Part shown: one piece after another, positions 9,323 through 19,178 of the stretch
Layout: every line of letters starts with the position of its first letter
Position numbering within the stretch: the stretch's first letter is position 1
Source: Sphingobacterium allocomposti
GTDB lineage: Bacteria; Bacteroidota; Bacteroidia; Sphingobacteriales; Sphingobacteriaceae
Reading direction: 5' to 3'
DNA length: 64,000 nucleotides
Assembly: GCF_008124885.1 (NCBI RefSeq)
Contig: NZ_VNHX01000003.1
Coordinates: forward strand, 186,001-250,000
The notes under the pieces: model-generated
The model's input: only the letters and a program-made list of their open reading frames with translations
The model's database searches: none
Told to the model about the DNA's origin: nothing
Translations under genes and position numbers: made by a program

Positions 9323-12300
9323 ATGATGATAGGATCTACTAATTCTCATTGGAGATATTGGAAGAGCTGTTGGGGACTCTTCCTTCGTTTTTCGGTTCTC
9401 CTTTTTATCGGATGGATCAGCTCCTTGCCGACTGCATTTGCCCAAAATACGCGTACGATACGGGGGGTTGTGCTGGACCAAGACAAAAACCCGGTAGAAA
9501 ATGCAACTGTCGCCGCAGTAGGCAGTAATATAGCCGTGTCGACCGAAGCGGACGGAACCTTTACACTGCAGCAAGTCCCAAATTTTGTAAAGGCAGTGGT
9601 CGTATCAAAGGTTGGATTCGACCGTGCGGAATTGACTATCGGGGATAGAACAAGTTTAACAATAACACTTAACAACCATGCCTTCGACATTGAAGAAACC
9701 GTAGTCGTCGGCTATGGCACCCAAAAGAAGGAAACTGTCGTAGGTGCTATTACACAGACCAGCGGAAAAGTGCTGGAACGTGCCGGTGGTGTCTCCAGTG
9801 TCGGCGCGGCGCTTACAGGGAATGTTCCAGGCGTTATTACCACCGCTAGTACCGGTATGCCCGGCGAGGAAGATCCACAAATCGTTATCCGTGGCCGCAG
9901 TACATGGAATAGCACGGAGCCACTCGTCATGGTTGATGGTGTAGAACGCCCCATGACGAGTGTCGACATCGGTTCTATCGAAACAATATCGGTCCTAAAA
10001 GATGCGTCGGCCACCGCAGTTTACGGTGTCAGGGGAGCTAACGGGGTAATCCTGATTACCACAAAAAGGGGGATTGCTGGACGTGCATCGGTGCGCGGAA
10101 CGGTCAATAACATTGTGAAAACGGTTTCGCAGCTCCCCGGGAAAATGGACTCCTACGACGCACTCATGCTTCGTAACCGGGCGATCGAATACGAATTAGC
10201 TTTGAGACCTGATAACTGGAGCTATTATGTACCACAGGATATTATCCATAAATATCGCTACCCCGCCAGTATTGAAGAAAAGGAGCGCTACGTGAACACC
10301 GATTGGGCGGACGTCCTCTTTAAAAGCGCAGCCTTCTCTCAAAACAGCAATGTGAATATTGCTGGAGGTACGGAAAACGTACAGTATTTTGCCTCTGCCG
10401 ACTATCTTTATGAGGGCGATATGTTCCGCTCCTTTGATAATGCCCGTGGATACAATGCCGGTTACGGTTTTAACCGAGTGAATGTACGTTCTAATTTAGA
10501 CTTCCAGCTCACGCCCAGCACCAAGTTTTCCACCAACCTCGCCGGCTCACATGGCATCCGCAAAAGCCCGTGGGGAGGCGGAAACGACTATGCCTTCTGG
10601 ATCGCTGCATATACCGTGGCACCGGATCTCATTTACCCGCGCTATTCCGACGGTACCTGGGGTTATTACCAACCGGATACACAAGCAGGCATCAACTCGG
10701 CGCAGGTTCTAGCCACTTCCGGTATAGAGAAAACCACAACCAACCGCATTACCACCGATTTTATTGTTGAGCAAGACCTAAGCATGTTTCTAAATGGCTT
10801 AAATGTACGCGGTACGGTCTCGCTGGATAATACTTTTGTAGAGGCTGGAAGAGGTGTAAACGATTTATATAATAATGTACAGACCAAATGGATCAATCCA
10901 GAAACCGGACAGGCCGTCTACGGACAAACACTGGACGGAAGCCGTTTCAATTTTGTGGAGGGCATCAACTGGGCACAGCAAGCAGGTTCACTGAACAACG
11001 GGCAAAGTTATCGTCGATTGTTTTATCAGCTACAACTAAACTATAACACCCGGATCTATGAAGACCACAATGTTACGGCTATGGGCCTATTTAACCGTAA
11101 CCAATATGCAACCGGTAGCGAACAGCCTTTCTTCCGTGAAGATTGGGTGTTTCGGACAACGTACAATTATAAAGGAAAGTATCTCCTGGAATACAACGGT
11201 TCCTATACCGGATCAGAGAAATTCTCATCTGAATACCGCTTTGCCTTCTTTAATTCTGGAGGTATTGGCTGGCTGGTCTCTGAAGAAAACTTTATGAAAG
11301 GCCTCTCTTTTTTGGATATGTTAAAACTAAGAGCGTCATACGGCGATATCGGGGATGACAATGTCTATGGCCGCTGGCTATACCTCACCCAATGGGCTTA
11401 CGGCGGACAGTCCAAGATGGGCGTCGTTGGAGAACAGCCGGAACTTAGCACCTATACGTGGTTTCGAGAAAGTGTGCTCGGGAACCCCAACACCCATTGG
11501 GAAAAGGTACGCAAAATTAACTACGGGCTTGATTTTGGCATTCTGAACGGTTTATTGAGCGGACAGGTAAACTTTTTCCGGGACAAACGGACCGACGTAC
11601 TTATCCCCGGCGGTAGCCGTGCTATTCCCGAATACCTCGGAGTAGCAGCGCCGGCAGCAAACCTCGGGATCGTAGAAAATCAAGGTTACGAAGTAGAGAT
11701 AAAGGTAAATAAGCAGGTCAGTAATAATTGGCGTCTCTGGGGCGACTTAAATTTCACCCACGCGAAAGACAAAGTCATCGAAGGCGACAGTCCAGCTCTA
11801 CTCCCACATTATCAGAAACTTGATGATAAACAGATCAGTCAAACCTATACGCACGTAAGCGCGGGCTATTACAACACCTGGGACGAACTTTATGCGAGCA
11901 CTATACACGACAACAACGATAATCAAAAGCTTCCCGGAAATTTTCATATTATCGACTATAACGGCGATGGAATCATCGACACACGCGATAACATTCCCTA
12001 TGCCTACCCTTCCGTTCCACAAAACACCTATAACCTTACCTTGGGTTTCGACTGGAAAAACCTCAGCGTGATGACGCAGTGGTATGGCGTGAACAATGTC
12101 ACCCGTCAAGTTGTATTTGGCAGCTTCGATCGCCAGCGTAATCTGGCCTACCACGAAGGAAGCTACTGGGAACGCGATAATATCCATGCTGATGTTCCGA
12201 TGCCGCGCTGGCTATCCATGCCGAGTAGCTATAACAACGGTAGTCGCTTCATGTATGACGGCTCCTACGTTCGGCTGAAAACAGCTGAAATTGCCTACCA

Positions 12301-12496
12301 TTTTACGCAGGATCATCGTTTTATCCAAAAAATAGGCATGCAAAGCATCCGGCTGTTTTTAAACGGACAAAACCTCTGGTTCTGGTCGCGTATGCCGGAC
12401 GACAGGGAGTCTAATTTCGCCGGCACCGGATGGGCCTCGCAGGGCGCTTACCCTACCGTCAAACGTTTCAATCTTGGTGCAAACATTACATTCTAA
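9323..12496 (+). CDS. xusA: SusC-like TonB-dependent xylan transporter (first of two)
   Basis: A 1057-residue outer-membrane TonB-dependent receptor that imports xylo-oligosaccharides with its SusD partner. Order of parts: signal peptide ending SLPTAFAQN (~41), a CarboxypepD_reg-like beta-sandwich (~44-120; GVVLDQDKNPVENATV), the TonB-box region VVVGYGTQKKE (~129), the plug domain with VDGVERP and GVRGANGVILITTKRG (~235-250), then the 22-strand barrel ending in NLGANITF with the terminal aromatic Phe needed for barrel assembly. It is first in the rightward operon, in the conserved order SusC-SusD-SusC-SusD-lipoprotein-GH10 known as xusA-E/xyn10C in Prevotella bryantii and Bacteroides. The symbol is assigned by that synteny. 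Confidence 0.93.
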   Translation: MMIGSTNSHWRYWKSCWGLFLRFSVLLFIGWISSLPTAFAQNTRTIRGVVLDQDKNPVENATVAAVGSNIAVSTEADGTFTLQQVPNFVKAVVVSKVGFDRAELTIGDRTSLTITLNNHAFDIEETVVVGYGTQKKETVVGAITQTSGKVLERAGGVSSVGAALTGNVPGVITTASTGMPGEEDPQIVIRGRSTWNSTEPLVMVDGVERPMTSVDIGSIETISVLKDASATAVYGVRGANGVILITTKRGIAGRASVRGTVNNIVKTVSQLPGKMDSYDALMLRNRAIEYELALRPDNWSYYVPQDIIHKYRYPASIEEKERYVNTDWADVLFKSAAFSQNSNVNIAGGTENVQYFASADYLYEGDMFRSFDNARGYNAGYGFNRVNVRSNLDFQLTPSTKFSTNLAGSHGIRKSPWGGGNDYAFWIAAYTVAPDLIYPRYSDGTWGYYQPDTQAGINSAQVLATSGIEKTTTNRITTDFIVEQDLSMFLNGLNVRGTVSLDNTFVEAGRGVNDLYNNVQTKWINPETGQAVYGQTLDGSRFNFVEGINWAQQAGSLNNGQSYRRLFYQLQLNYNTRIYEDHNVTAMGLFNRNQYATGSEQPFFREDWVFRTTYNYKGKYLLEYNGSYTGSEKFSSEYRFAFFNSGGIGWLVSEENFMKGLSFLDMLKLRASYGDIGDDNVYGRWLYLTQWAYGGQSKMGVVGEQPELSTYTWFRESVLGNPNTHWEKVRKINYGLDFGILNGLLSGQVNFFRDKRTDVLIPGGSRAIPEYLGVAAPAANLGIVENQGYEVEIKVNKQVSNNWRLWGDLNFTHAKDKVIEGDSPALLPHYQKLDDKQISQTYTHVSAGYYNTWDELYASTIHDNNDNQKLPGNFHIIDYNGDGIIDTRDNIPYAYPSVPQNTYNLTLGFDWKNLSVMTQWYGVNNVTRQVVFGSFDRQRNLAYHEGSYWERDNIHADVPMPRWLSMPSSYNNGSRFMYDGSYVRLKTAEIAYHFTQDHRFIQKIGMQSIRLFLNGQNLWFWSRMPDDRESNFAGTGWASQGAYPTVKRFNLGANITF

Positions 12497-12592
12497 ACGA
12501 CAGGATGATAAAACCTGCATGAACTGCCATTAAAAAAAGCATAATTAATTCAGCTCATGCACGCTGATCTCCTTTAAGTAACAAATAATGAG

Positions 12593-14503
12593 ATGAAAAA
12601 ATTTACAACATATAGCCTATTCTTCACCGCATTTTACTTGGGGGGCTTACTGACTTCTTGTGAAAAATATTTGGATAAAGAAGAACAATCCATTATCTCC
12701 GAGGAAGAGGCCTTCAAAAATTTCACAAATTTCCAAGGTTACACCGAAGAGCTTTACCACTGTATTGTCAACTTCAGTAATAACTACTGGACAAACTCCT
12801 GGAACTGGGGAGAGGATGAAATGACTTCTACTGCGGGAAACTACCATTTTGTGCATCAGATAGATAATGGTAATTTCTGGGGCTGGCAGGCGCAGCATGA
12901 TGGCTGGGGATCCGGCTGGATGGAACAGTCAGATTTTACTACCGATATTATTCCAAACGACAGAAACACTAACAAAGATCTATGGAATGCTGCTTGGTAC
13001 GGCCTTCGCAAAATCAGCATCGGACTGGAAAACATCGACTTAATGACCGATGCCACACAAGAGGAACGCAATTTGATTCGTGGACAGCTCCTATTCTTCC
13101 GCGGCTGGTTTCATCACCGCCTGATGGAGTATTTTGGTGGACTACCGTACATTGACCACGTACTTCCTACAGATGGAACTCCTCTAACACTCCCTCGCTT
13201 AAGTTACCACGAGTGTGCGGACCGCGCTGCGGCAGATTTCCGAGAAGCGGCAAACCTACTGCCTATCAACTGGGACGATACCGATGCCGGAAGGCGTACC
13301 CTAGGTAAAAACCAACTACGAATTAATAAGGTCATGGCGCTCGCCTATTTGGGTAAAAACTACCTCTGGGCCGGCAGTCCGCTGATGAACCGATCCAGCA
13401 CAGGCAGCACAGGCTATAACAGCGAATATTGCCAGCAGGCGGCACAAGCTTTCGGCGAACTCCTATCTTTAGTCGAAGGTGGACAAACAAATTACGCGCT
13501 GCTTCCTTTCGAAAATTATTCGCTTAATTTCTACACCATGCGCGACAACTGGGCACATCCAGGCGGTACCGAAGTGATTTTCAGAGGGCCTTATATTGCA
13601 GCTAACAATACGCATTACGGCACTAGTAAACAATACTTACCGAGCTTAGTAACAGAAGGAGATGCTTTAAAATTTATCCCAACTTCCAATTATGTAAATT
13701 ACTACGGTATGGCCAATGGCTTACCAATTCCGGATGTCACCAACGCGGATCCTGTATCGGGCTATGACCCACAATACCCTTGGCGAAATCGAGATCCGCG
13801 ATTCTATCATGATATTCTTTACGATGGGGTTAAAGTAGTAAACGGCACGATTACCCATACAGACCTCCCGGAGGAACAACGGCGGTATGCACAATTGTAC
13901 ACCGGTGGTAGCTACCGCAACGTACAGAATGGTAGCCAGACGGGTTACGTGTTGCGTAAATTCATTCCATTAACGGCCAATACTTACGATCGGGCTTATG
14001 ACTGGGGTTCGAACTTACACATTTACATACCCTATATGCGCCTAGCCGATGTGTACCTCATGTACGCTGAAGCGGCATTAATGGGCTACAACAGTGTGTC
14101 AGGACAAGCTCCGAACTTTAGCAAAACCGCTGCGGGTGCCATTAACGTCGTTCGGGCACGTGCCGGCGTAGATCCGGTGAACGTACGATTTTTGGGTTCC
14201 GTCAATGCCCTTTTAAGCGAATTACGTCGGGAGCGGGCGGTAGAACTGGCCTTTGAAGGGCATCGTTTTAATGACCTCCGTCGCTGGCTGCTTCTTACCG
14301 ATCCCGATTATGCTGAAAAAAGAGCGGTAGAGTTTGACCGTGCCAGTGGACATGATGTAAACAATCCGCGGGAAAACCGCGTGGTTAATCTGCGCGAACG
14401 TGTACTGTTGGAACGTCGATTCACCAACAAACACTATTGGCTACCCTTAAAGGTTAGTGACGTCAACCTCTATCCAGAATTTTACCAAAACCCAGGATGG
14501 TAA
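12593..14503 (+). CDS. xusB: SusD/RagB-like xylan-binding lipoprotein (first of two)
   Basis: A 636-residue surface lipoprotein that caps the XusA barrel and binds xylan chains. The lipobox LLTSC places the lipidated Cys at residue 23. SusD hallmarks are RGQLLFFRGWFHHRLMEYFGGLPY (TPR-like helix), MRLADVYLMYAEAALMGY, AINVVRARAGV, ELRRERAVELAFEGHRFNDLRRW and the C-terminal YQNPGW. Length is at the upper end for the family, in line with XusB-type proteins. A 96-bp gap separates it from xusA, and its last 7 bases overlap the next open frame, which suggests coupled translation. Confidence 0.93.
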   Translation: MKKFTTYSLFFTAFYLGGLLTSCEKYLDKEEQSIISEEEAFKNFTNFQGYTEELYHCIVNFSNNYWTNSWNWGEDEMTSTAGNYHFVHQIDNGNFWGWQAQHDGWGSGWMEQSDFTTDIIPNDRNTNKDLWNAAWYGLRKISIGLENIDLMTDATQEERNLIRGQLLFFRGWFHHRLMEYFGGLPYIDHVLPTDGTPLTLPRLSYHECADRAAADFREAANLLPINWDDTDAGRRTLGKNQLRINKVMALAYLGKNYLWAGSPLMNRSSTGSTGYNSEYCQQAAQAFGELLSLVEGGQTNYALLPFENYSLNFYTMRDNWAHPGGTEVIFRGPYIAANNTHYGTSKQYLPSLVTEGDALKFIPTSNYVNYYGMANGLPIPDVTNADPVSGYDPQYPWRNRDPRFYHDILYDGVKVVNGTITHTDLPEEQRRYAQLYTGGSYRNVQNGSQTGYVLRKFIPLTANTYDRAYDWGSNLHIYIPYMRLADVYLMYAEAALMGYNSVSGQAPNFSKTAAGAINVVRARAGVDPVNVRFLGSVNALLSELRRERAVELAFEGHRFNDLRRWLLLTDPDYAEKRAVEFDRASGHDVNNPRENRVVNLRERVLLERRFTNKHYWLPLKVSDVNLYPEFYQNPGW

Positions 14504-17367
14504 AAAGAATGAATTTAATCATCAAATCTAGACAGATGAAAATGAAATTAATAAAGTATACAACACGAATAATAGCCACTTATCTCGGCGTCATGGGATT
14601 GCCGGTACAGATCCGTGCGCAGCAGGCTGCTCAAGATAGTAGTGTAACAGATAGTATACAGTTGGTGCAGGTGGCCTTCCGGAAGGAAAACAAGCAAGAC
14701 CTGATGGGCGAAGTTCGTTCTGTTAATATCGCAAAACTGATGGATAAGAACTACAGCACCTATAGCCTAGACAACCTCGATGCTTTCACGTCTGGCTTTA
14801 ACGGTAACATATGGGGAATGAGCGACTACCTCGTCTTGGTCGACGGTTTTCCTAGAGATGCCGATAATGTACTACCCACAGAAATCGAGGAGATAAGCGT
14901 GCTAAAAGGTGTAAATGCCGTAGCGCTTTACGGTAGCCGTGCGGCAAAAGGTGTCGTCTATATCACTACAAAACGCGGGAAAGTTGGCGAACAGAAAATC
15001 AATATCCGTACGAATGCCGGTATCCACGCGCCTGTGCAGTATCCGGAATATCTAGGTTCTGCCGAATATATGACCTTATATAACGAAGCGCGCCGCAATG
15101 ATGGTTTAACAGATTTATATTCGCCCGAAACCATCTATCAACATGCGGCAGGTGCAAATCCCTATCGATATCCAAATGTGGATTATTATTCTTCGGATTT
15201 TCTCCGCAGGTACTACAACCGCTACGACGCGACAGCAGAAATATCCGGTGGCGGCGAACGCGCGCAATACTATACCAACTTCGGTTTTTGGTCGGCAGGT
15301 TCTTTACTCAACTTTGGCGAAGCCAAAAAACATAACTCCTCCAACCGCTTTAATGTCCGAGGTAACATCGACATGAAACTCAATGACATCATCAAACTTA
15401 ACGTGGATGCAGCTGCCTCCTTTTATACGCAACAGGGTGTGAATACAGATTATTGGGGAGCTGCGGCAACGGGGCGTCCGAACAGGTTCGCACCACTCAT
15501 TCCCATCAACATGTTGGAACCCGATGATGTAAACTCCTGGGTGTTTGTCAACAACAGCAATTTCCTGATCGATGGCAAATATCTATTGGGCGGGAGCCAA
15601 CTCGATCAAAGAAATGCCTTCGCCGATGTTTATGCCGGCGGAAACAGCGAGTATAGCAACCGTCAGTTTCTGTTCAACACCGGATTGGATTTTGATCTGA
15701 AAAATGTGCTGGAAGGATTAAGTTTCCACACCGCGCTGGCCATAGACTACCAATCTAACTACACCCAGTCATATAACAACAATTACGCGATCTACCAAGC
15801 TACTTGGAACAATTATGCCGGCACTGACCTCATCAGTCACCTCACCCGCTATGGCGACGATCAGATTTCCGGCGTACAAAACATTTCCGGTAGCGCTTAC
15901 CGGCAAACTGTCGCCCTGAACGGGCGGTTGAACTATAGGCGTAGTTTTGCCGAAAAGCACCATGTATCGGCCATGCTCCTGGCCAACGCCTTTCAAATTG
16001 GTCTGTCGGAAGAATACCATAAACATAGCAATGCCAACTTGGGCTTACAATTGGGCTATCGCTACGCAAACAGATATTACGCCGATTTCAGCGCTGCCCT
16101 CCCCCATTCGGCAAAACTACCAAAAGGAAATCGCCGGGCAATCTCCCCGACATTATCGCTTTCTTGGCGGCTCTCCGAGGAGCCTTTTATGCAAGCGTCC
16201 GTTTTCAATGACTTGCGCCTTACGGCATCCGGCGGTATCCTGAATACCGACTTGGACATCGAAAGCTTCTATCTCTACAAGGGCTACTACACCTACAACG
16301 AAGCCGCATGGTACAGCTGGGCGGACGGCGAGTTGGTACACACCTTTGATCGCTTTCGTGGCGATAACCCGAATATGGGCTATCCCCAACGCCGGGAAGT
16401 GTCCTTGAGTATAGACGGAGGCCTGTACAATAACTTAGTTACCTTCAACGCCTCCTACTTTTATAACCGTATGAACGGCTTATTGGTACAACCGACTACC
16501 CTCTACCCGATGTACTTCATGTCTTACTGGCCGGTATATTCGGATTTGCCCTACGTCAATTTCAATAGTGACGAACGTACCGGCATAGACTTCGCGATAA
16601 ATGTTAACAAGCATCTGGGCAACACTTTCGTGTCGCTGGGCGCTACCGCGATGTATTTTGACTCAAAAGCCACCCAAAGAGATGAACTCTACGAGTTTAG
16701 TTACCAAAACCGGACGAACCGTCCGCTCGACGCGCTATGGGGCCTGCAAAGTGATGGCTTCTATCGCGATCAAGCGGATATAGACAGCTCACCGCTCAGC
16801 ACGTTCGGCGAGGTTGCTCCGGGCGACATTAAGTATATCGATCAAAACGGCGACGGTACCATCGATGATCGCGACGAGGTTTATCTCGGAAAAGCGGGGT
16901 GGTCGGGTTCACCTTTTTCGCTAGGAATCAACCTTACCGCAAAATGGAAGAATATCACGTTCTTCGCTATCGCCAGCGGCAGGTTTGGCGCCTACGCCAT
17001 GCGGAACAGCTCCTATTTCTGGGTGGATGGCGAGGACAAGTACTCCGCCATCGTACGTGATCGCTGGACACCGGAAACACAGGCTACGGCAACCTATCCG
17101 CGCCTCACAACCGGTAACAGCGACAACAACTTCCGCAATTCGGATTTCTGGATGTACTCTACTAATCGCTTTGACCTTACACGCGTGCAGATCTCTTACG
17201 ATCTGCCGAAAAACATACTCGGTAAGGGCATTGTGCGTGAGCTCGGCGCCTACATAAACGGATCAAATCTGCTGACCTTCGCCAAGGAAAAGGATATTCT
17301 CCTCCTTAACATAGGTACAGCACCGCAAACGCGCTTTTTTAATGTGGGATTAAAAGCATTATTCTAA
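14497..17367 (+). CDS. xusC: SusC-like TonB-dependent transporter lacking the N-terminal regulatory domain
   Basis: A TonB-dependent receptor of up to 956 residues and the second transporter of the locus. The frame opens inside the xusB stop (ATGGTAA), but the best signal peptide begins at 14536 (MKMKLIKYTTRII...IRAQ). About 25 residues of linker follow, then the plug (YLVLVDGFPRDAD, VLKGVNAVALYGSRAAKGVVYITTKRGK). The CarboxypepD_reg-like domain (~80 residues) present in XusA is absent. The barrel contains a calcium-site-like DQNGDGTIDDRDEVYLGKAG and ends NVGLKALF. Paired with the SusD homologue that starts in its stop codon, it probably imports a different size or decoration class of xylo-oligosaccharide. 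Confidence 0.9.
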   Translation: MVKRMNLIIKSRQMKMKLIKYTTRIIATYLGVMGLPVQIRAQQAAQDSSVTDSIQLVQVAFRKENKQDLMGEVRSVNIAKLMDKNYSTYSLDNLDAFTSGFNGNIWGMSDYLVLVDGFPRDADNVLPTEIEEISVLKGVNAVALYGSRAAKGVVYITTKRGKVGEQKINIRTNAGIHAPVQYPEYLGSAEYMTLYNEARRNDGLTDLYSPETIYQHAAGANPYRYPNVDYYSSDFLRRYYNRYDATAEISGGGERAQYYTNFGFWSAGSLLNFGEAKKHNSSNRFNVRGNIDMKLNDIIKLNVDAAASFYTQQGVNTDYWGAAATGRPNRFAPLIPINMLEPDDVNSWVFVNNSNFLIDGKYLLGGSQLDQRNAFADVYAGGNSEYSNRQFLFNTGLDFDLKNVLEGLSFHTALAIDYQSNYTQSYNNNYAIYQATWNNYAGTDLISHLTRYGDDQISGVQNISGSAYRQTVALNGRLNYRRSFAEKHHVSAMLLANAFQIGLSEEYHKHSNANLGLQLGYRYANRYYADFSAALPHSAKLPKGNRRAISPTLSLSWRLSEEPFMQASVFNDLRLTASGGILNTDLDIESFYLYKGYYTYNEAAWYSWADGELVHTFDRFRGDNPNMGYPQRREVSLSIDGGLYNNLVTFNASYFYNRMNGLLVQPTTLYPMYFMSYWPVYSDLPYVNFNSDERTGIDFAINVNKHLGNTFVSLGATAMYFDSKATQRDELYEFSYQNRTNRPLDALWGLQSDGFYRDQADIDSSPLSTFGEVAPGDIKYIDQNGDGTIDDRDEVYLGKAGWSGSPFSLGINLTAKWKNITFFAIASGRFGAYAMRNSSYFWVDGEDKYSAIVRDRWTPETQATATYPRLTTGNSDNNFRNSDFWMYSTNRFDLTRVQISYDLPKNILGKGIVRELGAYINGSNLLTFAKEKDILLLNIGTAPQTRFFNVGLKALF

Positions 17368-19145
17368 TGATGAGGAAACTAACAACAATGAAAAAGATAA
17401 TCTATATAGGTCTGATAAGCACCGTTCTGAATACAGCATGCGAAGACATGTTCGAACCGGCCATTGAAAATATCCTGCCTATCGAAGAGGCCTACACACG
17501 TCCGCTATATGCACAAGGCTTATTGCTGAACGCCTATAATCGCGTGCCAACCAACAGTTTTAACGATGTGGCCACAGACGATGCCGTAACCAATGACAGG
17601 GCGAGTGATTACCTAAAGATTGCCACTGGGCAGTGGACCGCCATCAATAATCCTACGGATCAGTGGCGAAACAGCAAGTCAGCGATCCAATATATCAACA
17701 ACTTTCTGGAAATTACGGATCGGGTGAATTGGGCGACAAACGAAAATATCACACGAATGTTCAACGACCGCATGAAGGGCGAAGCCTACGGCCTACGTGC
17801 CTTGTTTATGTATTATCTCTTGCAGGCACATGCTGGAAAAACAGATGACGGTCAGGTTATGGGCGTCCCTATCGTGCTGAAACACGAAGGCTTGGACGAT
17901 GACCATAACCACGCTAGAAACAGTTTTGAAGACTGTATGCAGCAAATCTATAGCGATCTGCAACAGGCCGAAGCACTGCTGCCGATGGACTATGAAGATA
18001 TCAGCAATGCTTCGCAAATCCCAGCAAAATATCAGAATATGGGGCTTAGTTACGAGGACTATAACCGCGTATTTGGAGCCGATTTCCGCTTGAGGATGAC
18101 CACGCGTATCGTGCAGGCCATACGTGCCAAAGCTGCCCTGCTAGCTGCCAGCCCCGCCTTCAGCGACGGCAGCAGCACCAGCTGGAACGACGCGGCAAAT
18201 TATGCAGCTATCGTAATCGAACAACGCGGCGGTATTACGGGTATAGACCCTAACGGGGGGCGCTTTTATGAAGCGGCCAGTGTGAACGCCATGAGCGCCG
18301 GTGCCAATACTACTGAAATTCTCTGGCGTACCGACCGAGGTGGTGTTAACACCGACCTGGAAGCGCAACATTTCCCTCCTACACTATTCGGTAGCGGCCG
18401 TATCAACCCTACGCAAAATCTGGTCGACGCTTTTCCTATGGCAAACGGTTACCCCATAACGCACCCTCAAAGTGAATATAATCCCGCAACCCCTTATGCC
18501 AATAGGGATCCTCGCCTAAGCAGCTATATCCTGCTCAACGGCAGCACCGCAGGGGTAAACAACAGCAACATCAATACGAGTGCGAATAGTCCGACAAACG
18601 ACGGTCTGAACAGAGTAGAAACCTCTACACGTACAGGTTATTACCTGCGCAAGTTGCTCCGGCAAGATGTCAATCTGAATCCCTCTTCGGTATCGGGCCA
18701 GTATCACATCACACCGCGCTTGCGGATGACCGACATTTACCTCGCTTTTGCCGAGGCCGCAAACGAGGCTTGGGGACCAACGGCGGCGGGTAGTCAGGGC
18801 TTTTCCGCGTATGATATGGTAAAGGCGATCCGCGCACGCGCCGGCGTCGGAACCGATAACGGTGATGCTTATCTGGAGTCGATAAAAAACGATCAAAGTG
18901 CCATGCGTGAGCTTATCAGGAACGAACGGCGCCTGGAACTTTGCTTCGAAGGCTTCCGTTTTTGGGATCTACGCCGCTGGCAAAGCCCGCTCAATACAAC
19001 CGCCCAAGGGGTTAGCATTCAAAACAATGTGTACAACGTCATCAATGTCGAGAACCGACGTTATGATAGCTACATGATCTACGGACCGATTCCTTATAGT
19101 GAAATACTCAAATACAATAACCTGCGTCAAAATCAGGGTTGGTAA
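17367..19145 (+). CDS. xusD: SusD/RagB-like lipoprotein (second of two)
   Basis: A 592-residue surface lipoprotein partner of XusC. The start overlaps the xusC stop (TAATG), and a second in-frame ATG at 17388 would also give a good signal peptide. The lipobox is VLNTAC. SusD features: GEAYGLRALFMYYLLQAHAGK, RIVQAIRAKAALLAASPAFSD, RMTDIYLAFAEAANEAWGP, AIRARAGVG, ELIRNERRLELCFEGFRFWDLRRW, and the C-terminal LRQNQGW. Its role is extracellular binding and delivery of glycan to the XusC barrel. Substrate is inferred from synteny with xusD of xylan loci. Confidence 0.92.
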   Translation: MMRKLTTMKKIIYIGLISTVLNTACEDMFEPAIENILPIEEAYTRPLYAQGLLLNAYNRVPTNSFNDVATDDAVTNDRASDYLKIATGQWTAINNPTDQWRNSKSAIQYINNFLEITDRVNWATNENITRMFNDRMKGEAYGLRALFMYYLLQAHAGKTDDGQVMGVPIVLKHEGLDDDHNHARNSFEDCMQQIYSDLQQAEALLPMDYEDISNASQIPAKYQNMGLSYEDYNRVFGADFRLRMTTRIVQAIRAKAALLAASPAFSDGSSTSWNDAANYAAIVIEQRGGITGIDPNGGRFYEAASVNAMSAGANTTEILWRTDRGGVNTDLEAQHFPPTLFGSGRINPTQNLVDAFPMANGYPITHPQSEYNPATPYANRDPRLSSYILLNGSTAGVNNSNINTSANSPTNDGLNRVETSTRTGYYLRKLLRQDVNLNPSSVSGQYHITPRLRMTDIYLAFAEAANEAWGPTAAGSQGFSAYDMVKAIRARAGVGTDNGDAYLESIKNDQSAMRELIRNERRLELCFEGFRFWDLRRWQSPLNTTAQGVSIQNNVYNVINVENRRYDSYMIYGPIPYSEILKYNNLRQNQGW

Positions 19146-19178
19146 TTTAATACTACGATAACTAAAAAGATAAAAACC

